DNA of 8,736 nt from positions 889 through 9,624 of the forward strand of contig DBNM01000078.1 of the NCBI GenBank assembly GCA_002299135.1, written 5' to 3'. Positions within the stretch are counted from its first letter, which is position 1. Each line of letters opens with the position of its first letter. This stretch comes from Candidatus Neomicrothrix sp. UBA672 (GTDB taxonomy: Bacteria; Actinomycetota; Acidimicrobiia; Acidimicrobiales; MedAcidi-G1). Made by a program: the position numbers and the translations under genes. This document shows, one piece after another, positions 1 through 7,234 of this stretch. A model generated the notes under the pieces. That model did no database searches, was not told where the DNA came from, and was given only the letters and a program-made list of their open reading frames with translations.

Positions 1-73
1 GTTCTAAATTATTTGCAAAAGCTTCTAGTCGAGTTCCAAATTGGTTCTATTGTTCAGGAATGAGAATTTGTCC

Positions 74-973
74 ATGAATTTGTCTCATCTGGGACGCGTT
101 GCAGCAGTAGCTGCAGTTATTTGTTGGTCGACTGGGAATATTATTGTTGCGCGTCTTGATTTATCAGGTATTGAAATTGCATTTTGGCGCCAATCTTTGG
201 GAGTGCTTGTTTATGGGGTCATTTTTATTGCGATAGGTAAAAGAATTACATGGGAGCAGATAAAAATTGCATTTCCTGTTGCAGTGCTTTTTTGTTCTGA
301 AATAGTGGTCTTCTTCTCGGCTCTTAACATTACAACTGTTGCAAATGCAACGATTATTGGTGCTTTGCAAACGATCGTGTTGATAATTGTTGCCGGCGGG
401 AAGTTTGGAGAAATTATTACTAAGAGGTTGGTTGGAATTTCTATTTTTGCTACAGGGGGTGTGGCTGTAGTCGTTTTAGGTTCAAGCAGCGAGATTTCAT
501 GGAGCCCATTAGGAGACTTGCTTGCTTTATTGGCAATGATCTTATTTTCAGCCTATTTCGTTGCTGTTAAATCAGTTCGTTCGAGAATAGACACTTTTAC
601 TCTTCAGACATTGGCAATGCTTATAGGTTCATTAGGACTGTTGCCTTTCTTAGTACTTTTTCGAAGTTCAACATCAGGTTTCCCTGACCTAACCAGAAAT
701 GAGTTTCTCTGGATATTGGTTTTGCTGGCGATACCAGGAAGTGGTCATTTTTTAATGAACTGGGCTCATTTGCATGTTTCTTTGAGCCTTACAGGTCTTC
801 TCATGCTTGCTATTCCAGTATTTTCCACAATCGGAGCTTGGATCTTTCTTGACCAAGGTGTTTCACTTTTGCAGATTATAGGAGGGGTGGTTGTTATAAC
901 CGCTCTAATAGTCGTGACCAGAGATGATGCAAGTTCTAATGGTAAAAACAATGAGATGGCTCTAGATGATTAA
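74..973 (+). CDS. EamA/DMT-superfamily inner-membrane transporter
   Basis: This is probably a drug/metabolite-transporter (EamA, RhaT/YdcZ-like) permease of 299 residues, the usual size for the family. The sequence shows about ten hydrophobic helices in two five-helix halves. The first half covers roughly residues 8-132 and includes the helix with NATIIGALQTIVLIIVAG, where the family usually has an A-L-Q-x-x-x-P type helix. The second half covers roughly 142-280. A short hydrophilic acidic tail (DDASSNGKNNEMALDD) follows. There is no signal peptide beyond the first helix. I prefer the ATG at 74: AGGAATGAG lies just upstream (56-64), and the first helix follows directly. An upstream in-frame TTG at 41 would add 11 residues with no obvious ribosome binding site. 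Substrates in this family (amino acids, nucleosides, other metabolites) cannot be read from sequence. It lies 100 bases ahead of the next gene. A functional link to the amino-acid genes downstream is possible but unproven. Confidence 0.85.
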   Translation: MNLSHLGRVAAVAAVICWSTGNIIVARLDLSGIEIAFWRQSLGVLVYGVIFIAIGKRITWEQIKIAFPVAVLFCSEIVVFFSALNITTVANATIIGALQTIVLIIVAGGKFGEIITKRLVGISIFATGGVAVVVLGSSSEISWSPLGDLLALLAMILFSAYFVAVKSVRSRIDTFTLQTLAMLIGSLGLLPFLVLFRSSTSGFPDLTRNEFLWILVLLAIPGSGHFLMNWAHLHVSLSLTGLLMLAIPVFSTIGAWIFLDQGVSLLQIIGGVVVITALIVVTRDDASSNGKNNEMALDD

Positions 974-1062
974 GTTGCAAATTCAATCAATTAAAGTTGA
1001 TCCCGTATACGACAACTGAAAGTTTTTGATCTACGTTTGTCCGAGTAGCGACAACAATCAAT

Positions 1063-1067
1063 GGAGG
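1063..1067 (+). promoter_or_regulatory. ribosome binding site deciding a GTG start
   Basis: GGAGG followed by an A-rich six-base spacer precedes the GTG at 1074. It fixes the start of the small beta-rich protein and rules out the longer TTG-initiated reading from 1026. Confidence 0.7.
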
Positions 1068-1073
1068 AAAAAA

Positions 1074-1370
1074 GTGAGTGCTGACGGTACATGGAATGTA
1101 ACACTTAATAGCCCAATGGGAGCCCAAGCGGGAACCCTCGAGCTTGTTTCTGATGGAAATACCCTTACAGGTAGTATGTCAGGGCCACAGGGGAGCATGG
1201 AACTAGAAAATGGCACTGTAGATGGAGATAATCTCACATGGACAGTGAACATGACGCAACCAATGCCAATAACGATTGATGCCACAGCAACCATTGATGG
1301 CGATCAGATCAGTGGCGAAGCCAAACTAGGTGCTTTTGGAACGGCCACATTTGAAGGATCAAGAGCTTAA
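1074..1370 (+). CDS. small beta-rich protein of unknown function
   Basis: A 98-residue protein that I do not recognise as a named family. The GTG start at 1074 is chosen because GGAGG (1063-1067) sits six bases upstream, the best ribosome binding site in the window. An upstream in-frame TTG at 1026 would run through that site. The protein begins VSADGTWNVTLNSPMG and is rich in Gly, Thr, Ser and Asp, with no Cys, no signal peptide and no membrane segment. It has a recurring turn-strand pattern: SDGNTLTGSM, VDGDNLTWTV and IDGDQISGEA, each a beta turn followed by a strand. This suggests a small all-beta barrel or meander. Similar GTW...G-x-L-x-L...LxG...VDGD modules occur, from memory, as accessory domains of some secreted or hydrolase-associated bacterial proteins. 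Here the module stands alone and is probably cytosolic. Function unknown; the coding call itself is strong. Confidence 0.75.
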   Translation: MSADGTWNVTLNSPMGAQAGTLELVSDGNTLTGSMSGPQGSMELENGTVDGDNLTWTVNMTQPMPITIDATATIDGDQISGEAKLGAFGTATFEGSRA

Positions 1371-1378
1371 AGTAACCG

Positions 1379-1413
1379 TTTAATTTTGTTGAGTTGATTT
1401 TTTAACAATTAAA
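1379..1413. other. AT-rich inverted repeat after the small gene
   Basis: TTTAATT at 1379-1385 plus GTT at 1388-1390 can pair with AACAATTAAA at 1404-1413. This gives ten pairs with a two-base bulge and a loop of about 13 bases. It lies just after the stop codon of the small protein, so it may mark the end of that transcript or protect its 3' end. The stem is almost all A-T and no clean T-tract follows, so I do not call it a proper intrinsic terminator. Confidence 0.25.
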
Positions 1414-1430
1414 GCGTTCTTTAATAAAAG
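1402..1430 (+). promoter_or_regulatory. weak sigma-70-type promoter candidate for argS-lysA
   Basis: TTAACA (1402-1407, five of six matches to TTGACA) and TAAAAG (1425-1430, four of six to TATAAT) are separated by 17 bases. Transcription would start near 1437, just before the dyad at 1440-1465, so that structure would form the 5' end of the message. The -35 match is good and the -10 match poor. AT-rich sequence gives such matches by chance. Confidence 0.2.
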
Positions 1431-1439
1431 TCTTTCATT

Positions 1440-1465
1440 AGACAAGGACATGTCCTGTATTGTCT
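1440..1465. promoter_or_regulatory. dyad with 12-bp palindrome upstream of argS
   Basis: AGGACATGTCCT (1445-1456) is a perfect 12-bp palindrome. It sits inside a second repeat, AGACAA (1440-1445) with TTGTCT (1460-1465). It could be an operator for a dimeric regulator or the apical part of an RNA hairpin in the argS leader. I do not recognise it as a known box; it is not a mycobacterial-type LexA site. Confidence 0.35.
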
Positions 1466-1474
1466 TGGAGGAAC

Positions 1475-1497
1475 TATAACGCCTCAAAGGTGTTATA
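1475..1497 (+). promoter_or_regulatory. 10-bp hairpin in the argS leader
   Basis: TATAACGCCT (1475-1484) pairs with AGGTGTTATA (1488-1497) over ten base pairs, including one G-U, closing a three-base CAA loop. This is the neatest short hairpin in the window. It ends ten bases before the GGGG-type ribosome binding site of argS (1508-1511). No T-tract follows on the + strand, so it is not a terminator. It could tune argS translation or mRNA stability. No T-box sequence (TGGNACC type) is seen, so tRNA sensing of that kind is not supported. Confidence 0.4.
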
Positions 1498-1517
1498 AAA
1501 TCTCATCGGGGTGGATC

Positions 1518-3155
1518 ATGGACGTTCGCGAAAGTATTAAGAATCTGATACAAGAAGCCCTGTCGATCTTGGGTCTTGAAATACCAGCTGAGATTCATTT
1601 AGAAAGACCAGCAAATATTGAACACGGAGACTGGTCGACGAATGTCGCTTTAGCTTTGGCCAAAAAAGCAGAATCGAATCCACGTGATCTGGCTGGGCAG
1701 TTAGCGTCCACTCTAGAAAGTCTCCCATCAGATTATGTAGCCAGATTAGAGGTTGCTGGACCTGGGTTTTTAAATTTTTATTTAAACAAAGCTTGGCTTT
1801 ATGAAATCTTGTTGCAAGCAGTTAATGCTGGTTCTGAGAACTGGGCGCGTTCGGAACAAGGAGCTAATAGAAAAGTAATCGTCGAGTTTGTAAGCGCAAA
1901 CCCGACTGGACCTTTACACGCTGGGCACGGAAGAGGGGCGTGTTATGGAGATTCGGTTGCCAGACTGTTGGAAAGGTCGGGTTACTTGGTCTCACGAGAA
2001 TTCTATGTAAACGACCGAGGGACACAGATGAATTTATTTGCCTCTTCTTTGGCCGCACGTGTAGCGGGGGAAGACGTCCCAGCAGATGGATACCACGGAG
2101 CCTATATAAAAGAATGGGCCAGTGAGATACCTGAAGACGAAGATCCTCTTGAGTGGGGTAAAAAACGAGCTTTATCTAGCCATAAAGAAGTTCTTAGCGA
2201 CTTGAACATAGAATTCGATTCTTGGTTCAGTGAAACTTCGATGGTTGACTCAGGTTCAATCGAAAAGGCCCTTTCAATGCTCGAGAAAGCAAGTGCTTCT
2301 TATGAAAAAGATGGGGCTATTTGGTTAAAAAGCACAGAATATGGTGATGACAAGGATCGAGTGCTAGTTAAATCAGATGGAGAGTACACGTACCTATTAC
2401 CAGATGTTGCATATCATCTCGACAAGTTAGTTAGAGCTGAACGTCTCATAAATGTTTGGGGTGCCGACCATCATGGATATATCACACGCATGAAAGCAGC
2501 GATCCAATCTTTAGGGTATGAACCTGAAAGGCTAGAAGTAGAAGTTACTCAAATGGTGAATCTTCAACGTTCTGGCGAAGAAGTAAAACTTTCGAAACGA
2601 ACAGGAGACATGGTTGAACTTTCAGAAGTCGTAAAAGAAGTGGGATCTGACGCTGCGCGTTTTACGTATCTGCTTCAATCCATTGATACAACTCAAACAT
2701 TTGATTTGGATTTGGTATCTAAAAGAGTAAATGAAAATCCGATTTTTTATGTTCAATATGCATACGCCCGAATTCGTTCAATGATGAAAAAAGCTGATCA
2801 AATCGGTTTTACGCCGTTGCCTATTTCCGAGGTTGACCTGTCGCAACTTCAGCATCACAGGGAATTGGTTTTGATTCGGTCGTTGCATGAATTACCTGAT
2901 GTTGTTGAGAGAGCTACTCGCGAGTTGGCTCCACATCAAATAACAACATGGTTGAGGGAATTCGCTGCGGATTTACATGGTTTCTATCACGACTGTCGTA
3001 TTCTTGGTGATGATGTAGAACCTTCTTTAACACAAGCCCGGTTTCTGTTGATGAGGGGAGTTTCAGTCGGACTTGAGGTAGGAATGGAACTGTTAGGCGT
3101 TAGTGCTCCTGCAGAGATGTGGCGTGATGACCTTGTTGAAGAGGGAGAAGTCTGA
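1518..3155 (+). CDS. argS: arginyl-tRNA synthetase
   Basis: This cytosolic class I synthetase charges tRNA-Arg with arginine using ATP. At 545 residues it is of normal length. Residues 1-90 form the N-terminal tRNA-recognition (Arg_S_N) domain, with GDWSTNVAL at 37-45 and a GPGFLNFYL-type end at 81-89. The catalytic Rossmann fold follows, with EFVSANPTGPLHAGHGRG at 123-140; its HAGH (134-137) is the HIGH motif. EFYVNDRGTQ is at 161-170, GADHHG at 315-320, and KLSKRTG at 357-363 stands for KMSKS. The DALR-type anticodon-binding helical domain starts near 410 (YVQYAYARIR) and ends with the typical LLGVSAPAEMWR. About ten extra acidic residues follow. The ATG at 1518 has GGGG about six bases upstream. 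The stop overlaps the lysA start by one base (TGATG), so the two are translationally coupled. The argS-lysA pairing is standard in Actinobacteria. Confidence 0.97.
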   Translation: MDVRESIKNLIQEALSILGLEIPAEIHLERPANIEHGDWSTNVALALAKKAESNPRDLAGQLASTLESLPSDYVARLEVAGPGFLNFYLNKAWLYEILLQAVNAGSENWARSEQGANRKVIVEFVSANPTGPLHAGHGRGACYGDSVARLLERSGYLVSREFYVNDRGTQMNLFASSLAARVAGEDVPADGYHGAYIKEWASEIPEDEDPLEWGKKRALSSHKEVLSDLNIEFDSWFSETSMVDSGSIEKALSMLEKASASYEKDGAIWLKSTEYGDDKDRVLVKSDGEYTYLLPDVAYHLDKLVRAERLINVWGADHHGYITRMKAAIQSLGYEPERLEVEVTQMVNLQRSGEEVKLSKRTGDMVELSEVVKEVGSDAARFTYLLQSIDTTQTFDLDLVSKRVNENPIFYVQYAYARIRSMMKKADQIGFTPLPISEVDLSQLQHHRELVLIRSLHELPDVVERATRELAPHQITTWLREFAADLHGFYHDCRILGDDVEPSLTQARFLLMRGVSVGLEVGMELLGVSAPAEMWRDDLVEEGEV

Positions 3156-4426
3156 TGGCGGGTCCTATATTGCGTGATTTGTTACCAGATACTGCAGATA
3201 TTTCGTCTGGAGAGCACACTCTCATAGGAGGTTGTGACTTATTAGAGCTTGCTCATGAATTTGGGACACCCCTTTTCGTTTATGATGAAGCACATTTACG
3301 ATCAAGATGTCGTGAAGCAGTGGAAGCATTTAATGGCAATGTCGCATACGCCACAAAAGCTTTTCTTTGTACAGAGATGGCAAGACTTGCTTATCAGGAA
3401 GGCATGAATCTTGACGTTGCAACGGGTGGAGAATTGTACATAGCTCGAAAAGCTGATGTCCCTGGCGAACGAATAGTAATGCACGGAAACAATAAGAGTT
3501 TCGAAGAGCTTGCCATGGCTCTCAGGGAGAATGTAGGTCGTATAGTTGTAGATTCTTTTAACGAACTGGATCGTTTGGAGGAATTATGTGCAGACCTTAA
3601 TAAGTCAACCAAGGTTCTTCTAAGGGTTACTCCCGGAGTTGAAGCGCATACTCACGAATTCGTTTCGACAGGGCAAGAAGATTCAAAATTCGGATTTACA
3701 GTTAGATCAGGTGTAGCGGAAGAGGCTGTTGAGAGAACTAGAAGTTCACAGTATTTGGAATTATTAGGGTTGCATGCCCATATTGGTAGTCAGGTTTTCG
3801 ATGTTCAACCATTTGCGAAAGCAGTCGGAGTATTAGCAGAATTCGCAGCTCCTTATGATTTCCCTGAGTTGGTCGTCGGGGGAGGATTGGGAGTTCCTTA
3901 CGTCGAAGGAGAATCTGCTCCTTCTATAAAAGAGTGGGCAGAGGCTATTTTTGATGCTTGTGAAAAAGCTGGAGTTAGATCTTCAGTTGGTTCAGAGCCG
4001 GGTCGCTCCATAGTTGCTAGCGCAGCCGTAACTCTTTACACAGTGGGGACAATAAAAGAAGTTCCCGATCATAGAACCTATGTTTCGGTTGATGGCGGAA
4101 TGAGCGACAATCCTAGGCCAGCGCTTTACGGCTCCGGTTATGAAACTTTTCTGCCACGCTCAAATCAGGCGGAACGGCAAAGCTCAGTACGTCTTGTAGG
4201 TAAACATTGCGAATCTGGAGATGTTCTTATAAAAGAAGCATGGGTTCCTGAAGATTTGTCAGTAGGAGATATTCTTGCCACACCTGTAACGGGTGCTTAC
4301 GGCCACTCAATGGGCTCGAATTACAATCAAATGCTCAGACCAGCAGTGGTTTTCGTGTCGGATGGTTCTCCACGATTGGTTATAGCAAGAGAATCATACG
4401 AAGATTTAGTAAGACGTGACATTTAA
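3155..4426 (+). CDS. lysA: diaminopimelate decarboxylase
   Basis: This enzyme decarboxylates meso-diaminopimelate to L-lysine, the last step of lysine synthesis. It is a PLP-dependent fold-type III (alanine-racemase-like) enzyme. The protein has 423 residues, normal for the family. Residues 40-320 hold the TIM-barrel: YATKAF places the PLP lysine at K68, and HAHIGSQ (207-213), GGGLG (242-246) and the phosphate-binding EPGRS (281-285) follow in the expected order. The C-terminal beta domain carries SVDGGMSDNPRP (311-322), the substrate-site cysteine in CESGD (352-356) and the late tyrosine region GAYGHSMGSNYN (380-391). The GGCDLLELAHEFGTPLFVYDE start is typical of actinobacterial LysA. The ATG shares a base with the argS stop, with GAGGGAGAAG just upstream inside argS. 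It competes with Hom for aspartate semialdehyde-derived flux. Confidence 0.96.
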   Translation: MAGPILRDLLPDTADISSGEHTLIGGCDLLELAHEFGTPLFVYDEAHLRSRCREAVEAFNGNVAYATKAFLCTEMARLAYQEGMNLDVATGGELYIARKADVPGERIVMHGNNKSFEELAMALRENVGRIVVDSFNELDRLEELCADLNKSTKVLLRVTPGVEAHTHEFVSTGQEDSKFGFTVRSGVAEEAVERTRSSQYLELLGLHAHIGSQVFDVQPFAKAVGVLAEFAAPYDFPELVVGGGLGVPYVEGESAPSIKEWAEAIFDACEKAGVRSSVGSEPGRSIVASAAVTLYTVGTIKEVPDHRTYVSVDGGMSDNPRPALYGSGYETFLPRSNQAERQSSVRLVGKHCESGDVLIKEAWVPEDLSVGDILATPVTGAYGHSMGSNYNQMLRPAVVFVSDGSPRLVIARESYEDLVRRDI

Positions 4427-4444
4427 CATATTAAAGAAGTTAAA

Positions 4445-4479
4445 ACAGTACCTGACTAAGGTCTTTCGCCAAGTACTGT
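4445..4479 (+). promoter_or_regulatory. 7-bp inverted repeat abutting the hom start
   Basis: ACAGTAC (4445-4451) and GTACTGT (4473-4479) are perfect inverted repeats separated by 21 bases; the right arm ends one base before the first hom ATG. In RNA this would be a hairpin with AAGG exposed in its loop. In DNA it could be a split operator. The same bases contain a possible promoter: CTGACT (4452-4457), a 16-base spacer and TACTGT (4474-4479). Transcription would then begin near 4486, exactly at the second hom ATG. These readings are alternatives. Confidence 0.35.
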
Positions 4480-5784
4480 ATGAGTATGGAATCAGTTAAT
4501 GTCAATATAGGACTTTTAGGCTGTGGAACAGTCGGAGCCTCTTTGTGTAAATTAATCGATGAGCAGAACGAGGCTATTGCAGAACGCACAGGACTAACAC
4601 TCGATGTTGCCCTGGTGGCGGTCCGCGACGTTTCGCAACCGCGAGATGTTCCTATAGACCCTTCTTTATTTACTGACGATCCGAATTCCGTTATTGAGAG
4701 TCCTGACGTGGATGTTGTTGTTGAAGTTATGGGAGGGATCAATCCATCTAAAGAACTGATTCTGAAAGCGCTTGAACTTGGGAAACCTGTAGTCACAGCG
4801 AACAAGGAGCTTTTAGCCACTCATGGAGATGAGTTGTACTCTTTAGCTAAACAATCTGAAGTCGATTTGTTATTTGAAGCTGCTGTTGCAGCTGCAATCC
4901 CAATAATCCGCCCATTGCGCGAATCCTTAGCGGGAGAACCAATTACACGAGTTATGGGAATAGTAAATGGAACTACGAATTTTATTCTTACGAAAATGGC
5001 TGAAGATAATATGCCGTATGCCGAAGCCCTTGACGAAGCACAAAGGCTTGGTTACGCGGAAAGCGACCCAACAGCCGATGTTGAAGGTCATGATGCAGCG
5101 GCGAAAGCTGCAATAATTGCAAGTCTTGCATTCGGAGGTCAGGTCACACTTAGTGACGTTCATGTTGAGGGGATCACAAAGATAACTCCCGAAGACATAG
5201 ATTTTGCCCACCGTTTGAATCATTGCATAAAGCTTTTAGCGATTACGGAAAAACAAAAAATCGATGGTGAAGATGCTTTATGTGTTCGCGTTCATCCAAG
5301 CATGGTTCCTTTAACGCATCCTTTGGCCACGGTTCGAGAAAGTTTTAATGCCATTTTTGTCGAGGGTGACGCGATGGGAGAGTTGATGTTCTACGGAAGA
5401 GGTGCTGGGGGTGCACCTACTGCATCGGCGGTACTCGGCGATTTGATTGACGCTTCTTGTAATTTAAAAAGATCTAACAGCGCTTCAATTGGCGAATTCA
5501 AACCCATGAAAATTTCACCAATTACAGATCTAGAAAGCCAGTATTTCTTAGAAGTGGAAGTTGATGACCAACCAGGTGTTCTGGCACAAGTAGCTACTGT
5601 TTTCGGGGAACACCATGTTTCAATTCGATCGATGGAACAAGAGGGTCTCGATAGTGAAGCAAGGCTCATTTTTATTACACATAAAGCTTTTGAGAGTGAT
5701 TTTCAAGCAGCGATCGAGGCTTTGAATGAGCTAGAAACAGTTAGAAGTGTAGGTACTGTGCTTCGGGTTATTGGTATCGATTGA
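4480..5784 (+). CDS. hom: homoserine dehydrogenase with ACT domain
   Basis: Reduces L-aspartate semialdehyde to L-homoserine with NAD(P)H, the branch point to threonine and methionine. The protein has 434 residues, normal for the monofunctional form; no aspartokinase is fused. The N-terminal Rossmann domain has GLLGCGTVG (11-19) and the TANKELLATHG loop (106-116). The catalytic domain carries GIVNGTTNFIL (160-170) and GYAESDPTADVEGHDAAAKAAI (191-212), with acidic and lysine residues of the active site. A C-terminal ACT domain (about 355-430, VDDQPGVLAQVATVFGEHHVSI) implies allosteric feedback, most likely by threonine (inference from the family). The start is uncertain: ATG at 4480 or 4486, and neither has a proper ribosome binding site; the nearest AAGG is 17 bases from the first and 23 from the second. 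A leaderless start at 4486 is possible. It follows lysA by 53 bases and thrC begins 14 bases after it. Confidence 0.96.
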   Translation: MSMESVNVNIGLLGCGTVGASLCKLIDEQNEAIAERTGLTLDVALVAVRDVSQPRDVPIDPSLFTDDPNSVIESPDVDVVVEVMGGINPSKELILKALELGKPVVTANKELLATHGDELYSLAKQSEVDLLFEAAVAAAIPIIRPLRESLAGEPITRVMGIVNGTTNFILTKMAEDNMPYAEALDEAQRLGYAESDPTADVEGHDAAAKAAIIASLAFGGQVTLSDVHVEGITKITPEDIDFAHRLNHCIKLLAITEKQKIDGEDALCVRVHPSMVPLTHPLATVRESFNAIFVEGDAMGELMFYGRGAGGAPTASAVLGDLIDASCNLKRSNSASIGEFKPMKISPITDLESQYFLEVEVDDQPGVLAQVATVFGEHHVSIRSMEQEGLDSEARLIFITHKAFESDFQAAIEALNELETVRSVGTVLRVIGID

Positions 5785-5787
5785 GTC

Positions 5788-5793
5788 AAGGGG
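5788..5793 (+). promoter_or_regulatory. ribosome binding site deciding the thrC GTG start
   Basis: AAGGGG lies four bases after the hom stop and five bases before GTG at 5799. This supports the GTG start and close translational coupling of hom and thrC. Confidence 0.65.
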
Positions 5794-5798
5794 TTCGA

Positions 5799-7196
5799 GT
5801 GAAGTACGTAAGTACAAGAGGTTCAGCGCCAGAAAAAACCTTTAGTGAAGCTTTGCTGACAGGTCTAGCCGATGATGGGGGTCTATACGTCCCAGACGAA
5901 TGGCCATCATTAAAAGGTTCAGGTAGTGGTGATTATTTAGAAACAGCCTTTGAGGTTATGAACCTTTTTACAGCAGGAAGTCTTAATCAAGTAACGTTAA
6001 AAAAAATTATAGATGAAGCGTATGAGTCTTTCGATGTGCAGGGTGTTGTTCCCTTAATTGAATTAGATGAACAACTTTTCTTGATGGAGCTATTTCATGG
6101 GCCCACTCTTGCATTTAAAGATATAGCCCTCCAACTGCTTGGTGGGCTATTCGATTACGAATTAAATGACCGTGGAGAGCATCTTACGATCGTAGGGGCA
6201 ACTTCTGGAGACACTGGTTCTGCAGCAATTGAGGCTTGTAAAGATCGTGAGAATCTAGACATTGTTATTCTTCACCCTTCGGACCGAGTTTCGGAGGTGC
6301 AACGCAGACAGATGACCACAGTCGATTCTTTCAATGTCCATAATGTCGCTATTGAAGGAACTTTTGATGATTGTCAAGACTTGGTTAAAGCGATGTTTAA
6401 CGACCTTGAATACAGAAACAAATTAAAACTAGGTGCGGTTAATTCAATTAACTGGGCGAGGGTCATGGCTCAGATTGTTTACTACGTGGTGGCTGCTGAA
6501 AGATTAGGTTCGCACGAGCAGCCAGTAATCTTTTCAGTTCCAACTGGAAATTTTGGAAATGTATTTGCTGGTCATGCAGCGCGAAATTGCGGTCTGAACA
6601 TCCCCAAATTATTGGTCGCAAGTAATAAAAACGATATTCTCACTCAATTTTTTACTTCAGCCCAAATGAAAATTGACGAAGTTATACCTACTCTTTCTCC
6701 AAGTATGGATATCCAAATCTCATCGAATTTAGAAAGATTTATTTTCGAATTATTTGAAAGAGATGGAAAGAAGGTAAAGAACCTTTTAGAAAAGTTCCGA
6801 ACCGATGGAAACGTTAAAGTTGACTCTGATATCGAGGCCAAATTCTCCAATAGTTGGGCCGCATACAGTTTCGATGACGAAGAAGTGATTAAGTGCATTT
6901 CTTCAGAATCAGAAAGGTCAGGCGTAATTCTTGACCCCCATTCTGCAATAGGGGTTTTAGCTGCCCGTTCTCATCGAGACAAACAAATTGATCCTGAAAT
7001 TCCAATTGTTTCTTTGGCTACAGCGCATCCAGCTAAATTTCCCAAAGCAGTCGAAAGAGCGTTAGGGAAGTGTCCACCTCTTCCAGATCGTCTAGCAGAT
7101 TTACATGAGCGACCTGAGTTCTTTACCCGACTGCCGAATGATTTAGAAATCGTGAAAGACCACGTGATTAGTTGCTCCAGAATAGATGAAAAATAA
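5799..7196 (+). CDS. thrC: threonine synthase, long form
   Basis: Converts O-phospho-L-homoserine to L-threonine plus phosphate; a PLP enzyme of fold type II. I choose GTG at 5799, giving VKYVSTRGSAPEKTF as in typical ThrC N-termini, with AAGGGG (5788-5793) five bases upstream. The TTG at 5781 would overlap the hom stop and add six odd residues. This makes 465 residues. Motifs: DDGGLYVP near the N-terminus, FHGPTLAFKD with the PLP lysine at K107, GATSGDTGS (133-141), HPSDRVSEVQRRQM (159-172), SINWARVMAQ (216-225), PTGNFGN (248-254), DPHSAIGV (379-386) and ATAHPAKFPKAV (407-418). This is the long form best known from proteobacteria, corynebacteria and fungi, not the roughly 360-residue form of mycobacteria. 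The apgM-like gene follows after 38 bases, in an operon with hom. Confidence 0.95.
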   Translation: MKYVSTRGSAPEKTFSEALLTGLADDGGLYVPDEWPSLKGSGSGDYLETAFEVMNLFTAGSLNQVTLKKIIDEAYESFDVQGVVPLIELDEQLFLMELFHGPTLAFKDIALQLLGGLFDYELNDRGEHLTIVGATSGDTGSAAIEACKDRENLDIVILHPSDRVSEVQRRQMTTVDSFNVHNVAIEGTFDDCQDLVKAMFNDLEYRNKLKLGAVNSINWARVMAQIVYYVVAAERLGSHEQPVIFSVPTGNFGNVFAGHAARNCGLNIPKLLVASNKNDILTQFFTSAQMKIDEVIPTLSPSMDIQISSNLERFIFELFERDGKKVKNLLEKFRTDGNVKVDSDIEAKFSNSWAAYSFDDEEVIKCISSESERSGVILDPHSAIGVLAARSHRDKQIDPEIPIVSLATAHPAKFPKAVERALGKCPPLPDRLADLHERPEFFTRLPNDLEIVKDHVISCSRIDEK

Positions 7197-7234
7197 GTAA
7201 AGATGAAAGAGATCTTTGTAAGGATGAGAGAAGT

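Noticed and set aside
1..73. Gene remnant or promoter upstream of the transporter
   Set aside because: AT-rich with no frame, no convincing -35/-10 pair and no repeat; I see nothing to annotate apart from the transporter's own ribosome binding region.
1011..1027. AACT-GAA-AGTT followed by TTT as terminator of the transporter gene
   Set aside because: Only four base pairs; too weak to support a terminator call.
1450..1479. Short frame MSCIVLEEL in the argS leader as an attenuation peptide
   Set aside because: It contains no arginine codon, and its only purine-rich upstream sequence is too close to the ATG to be a ribosome binding site. Better explained by chance.
1371..1517. T-box riboswitch upstream of argS
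   Set aside because: No TGGNACC-type T-box, no specifier-loop or AG-bulge layout and no T-tract terminator; the leader is also too short.
1940..2125. Second + frame inside argS
   Set aside because: Out-of-frame with the HAGH-containing catalytic region; Arg/Cys/Trp-rich with no motif.
2587..2607. Altered KMSKS motif (KLSKRTG) in ArgRS as a defect
   Set aside because: Arginyl-tRNA synthetases often vary this motif; the lysines needed are present and all other motifs are intact.
4440..4820. Minus-strand frame of 126 codons opposite the start of hom
   Set aside because: It lies opposite a clearly conserved gene, has low-complexity Ser/Thr-rich content, no ribosome binding site that I can see and no recognisable motif.
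4927..5223. Minus-strand frame of 98 codons inside hom
   Set aside because: Antisense to the conserved catalytic domain of Hom. Its odd Cys/Phe/Arg-rich composition is typical of a shadow frame.
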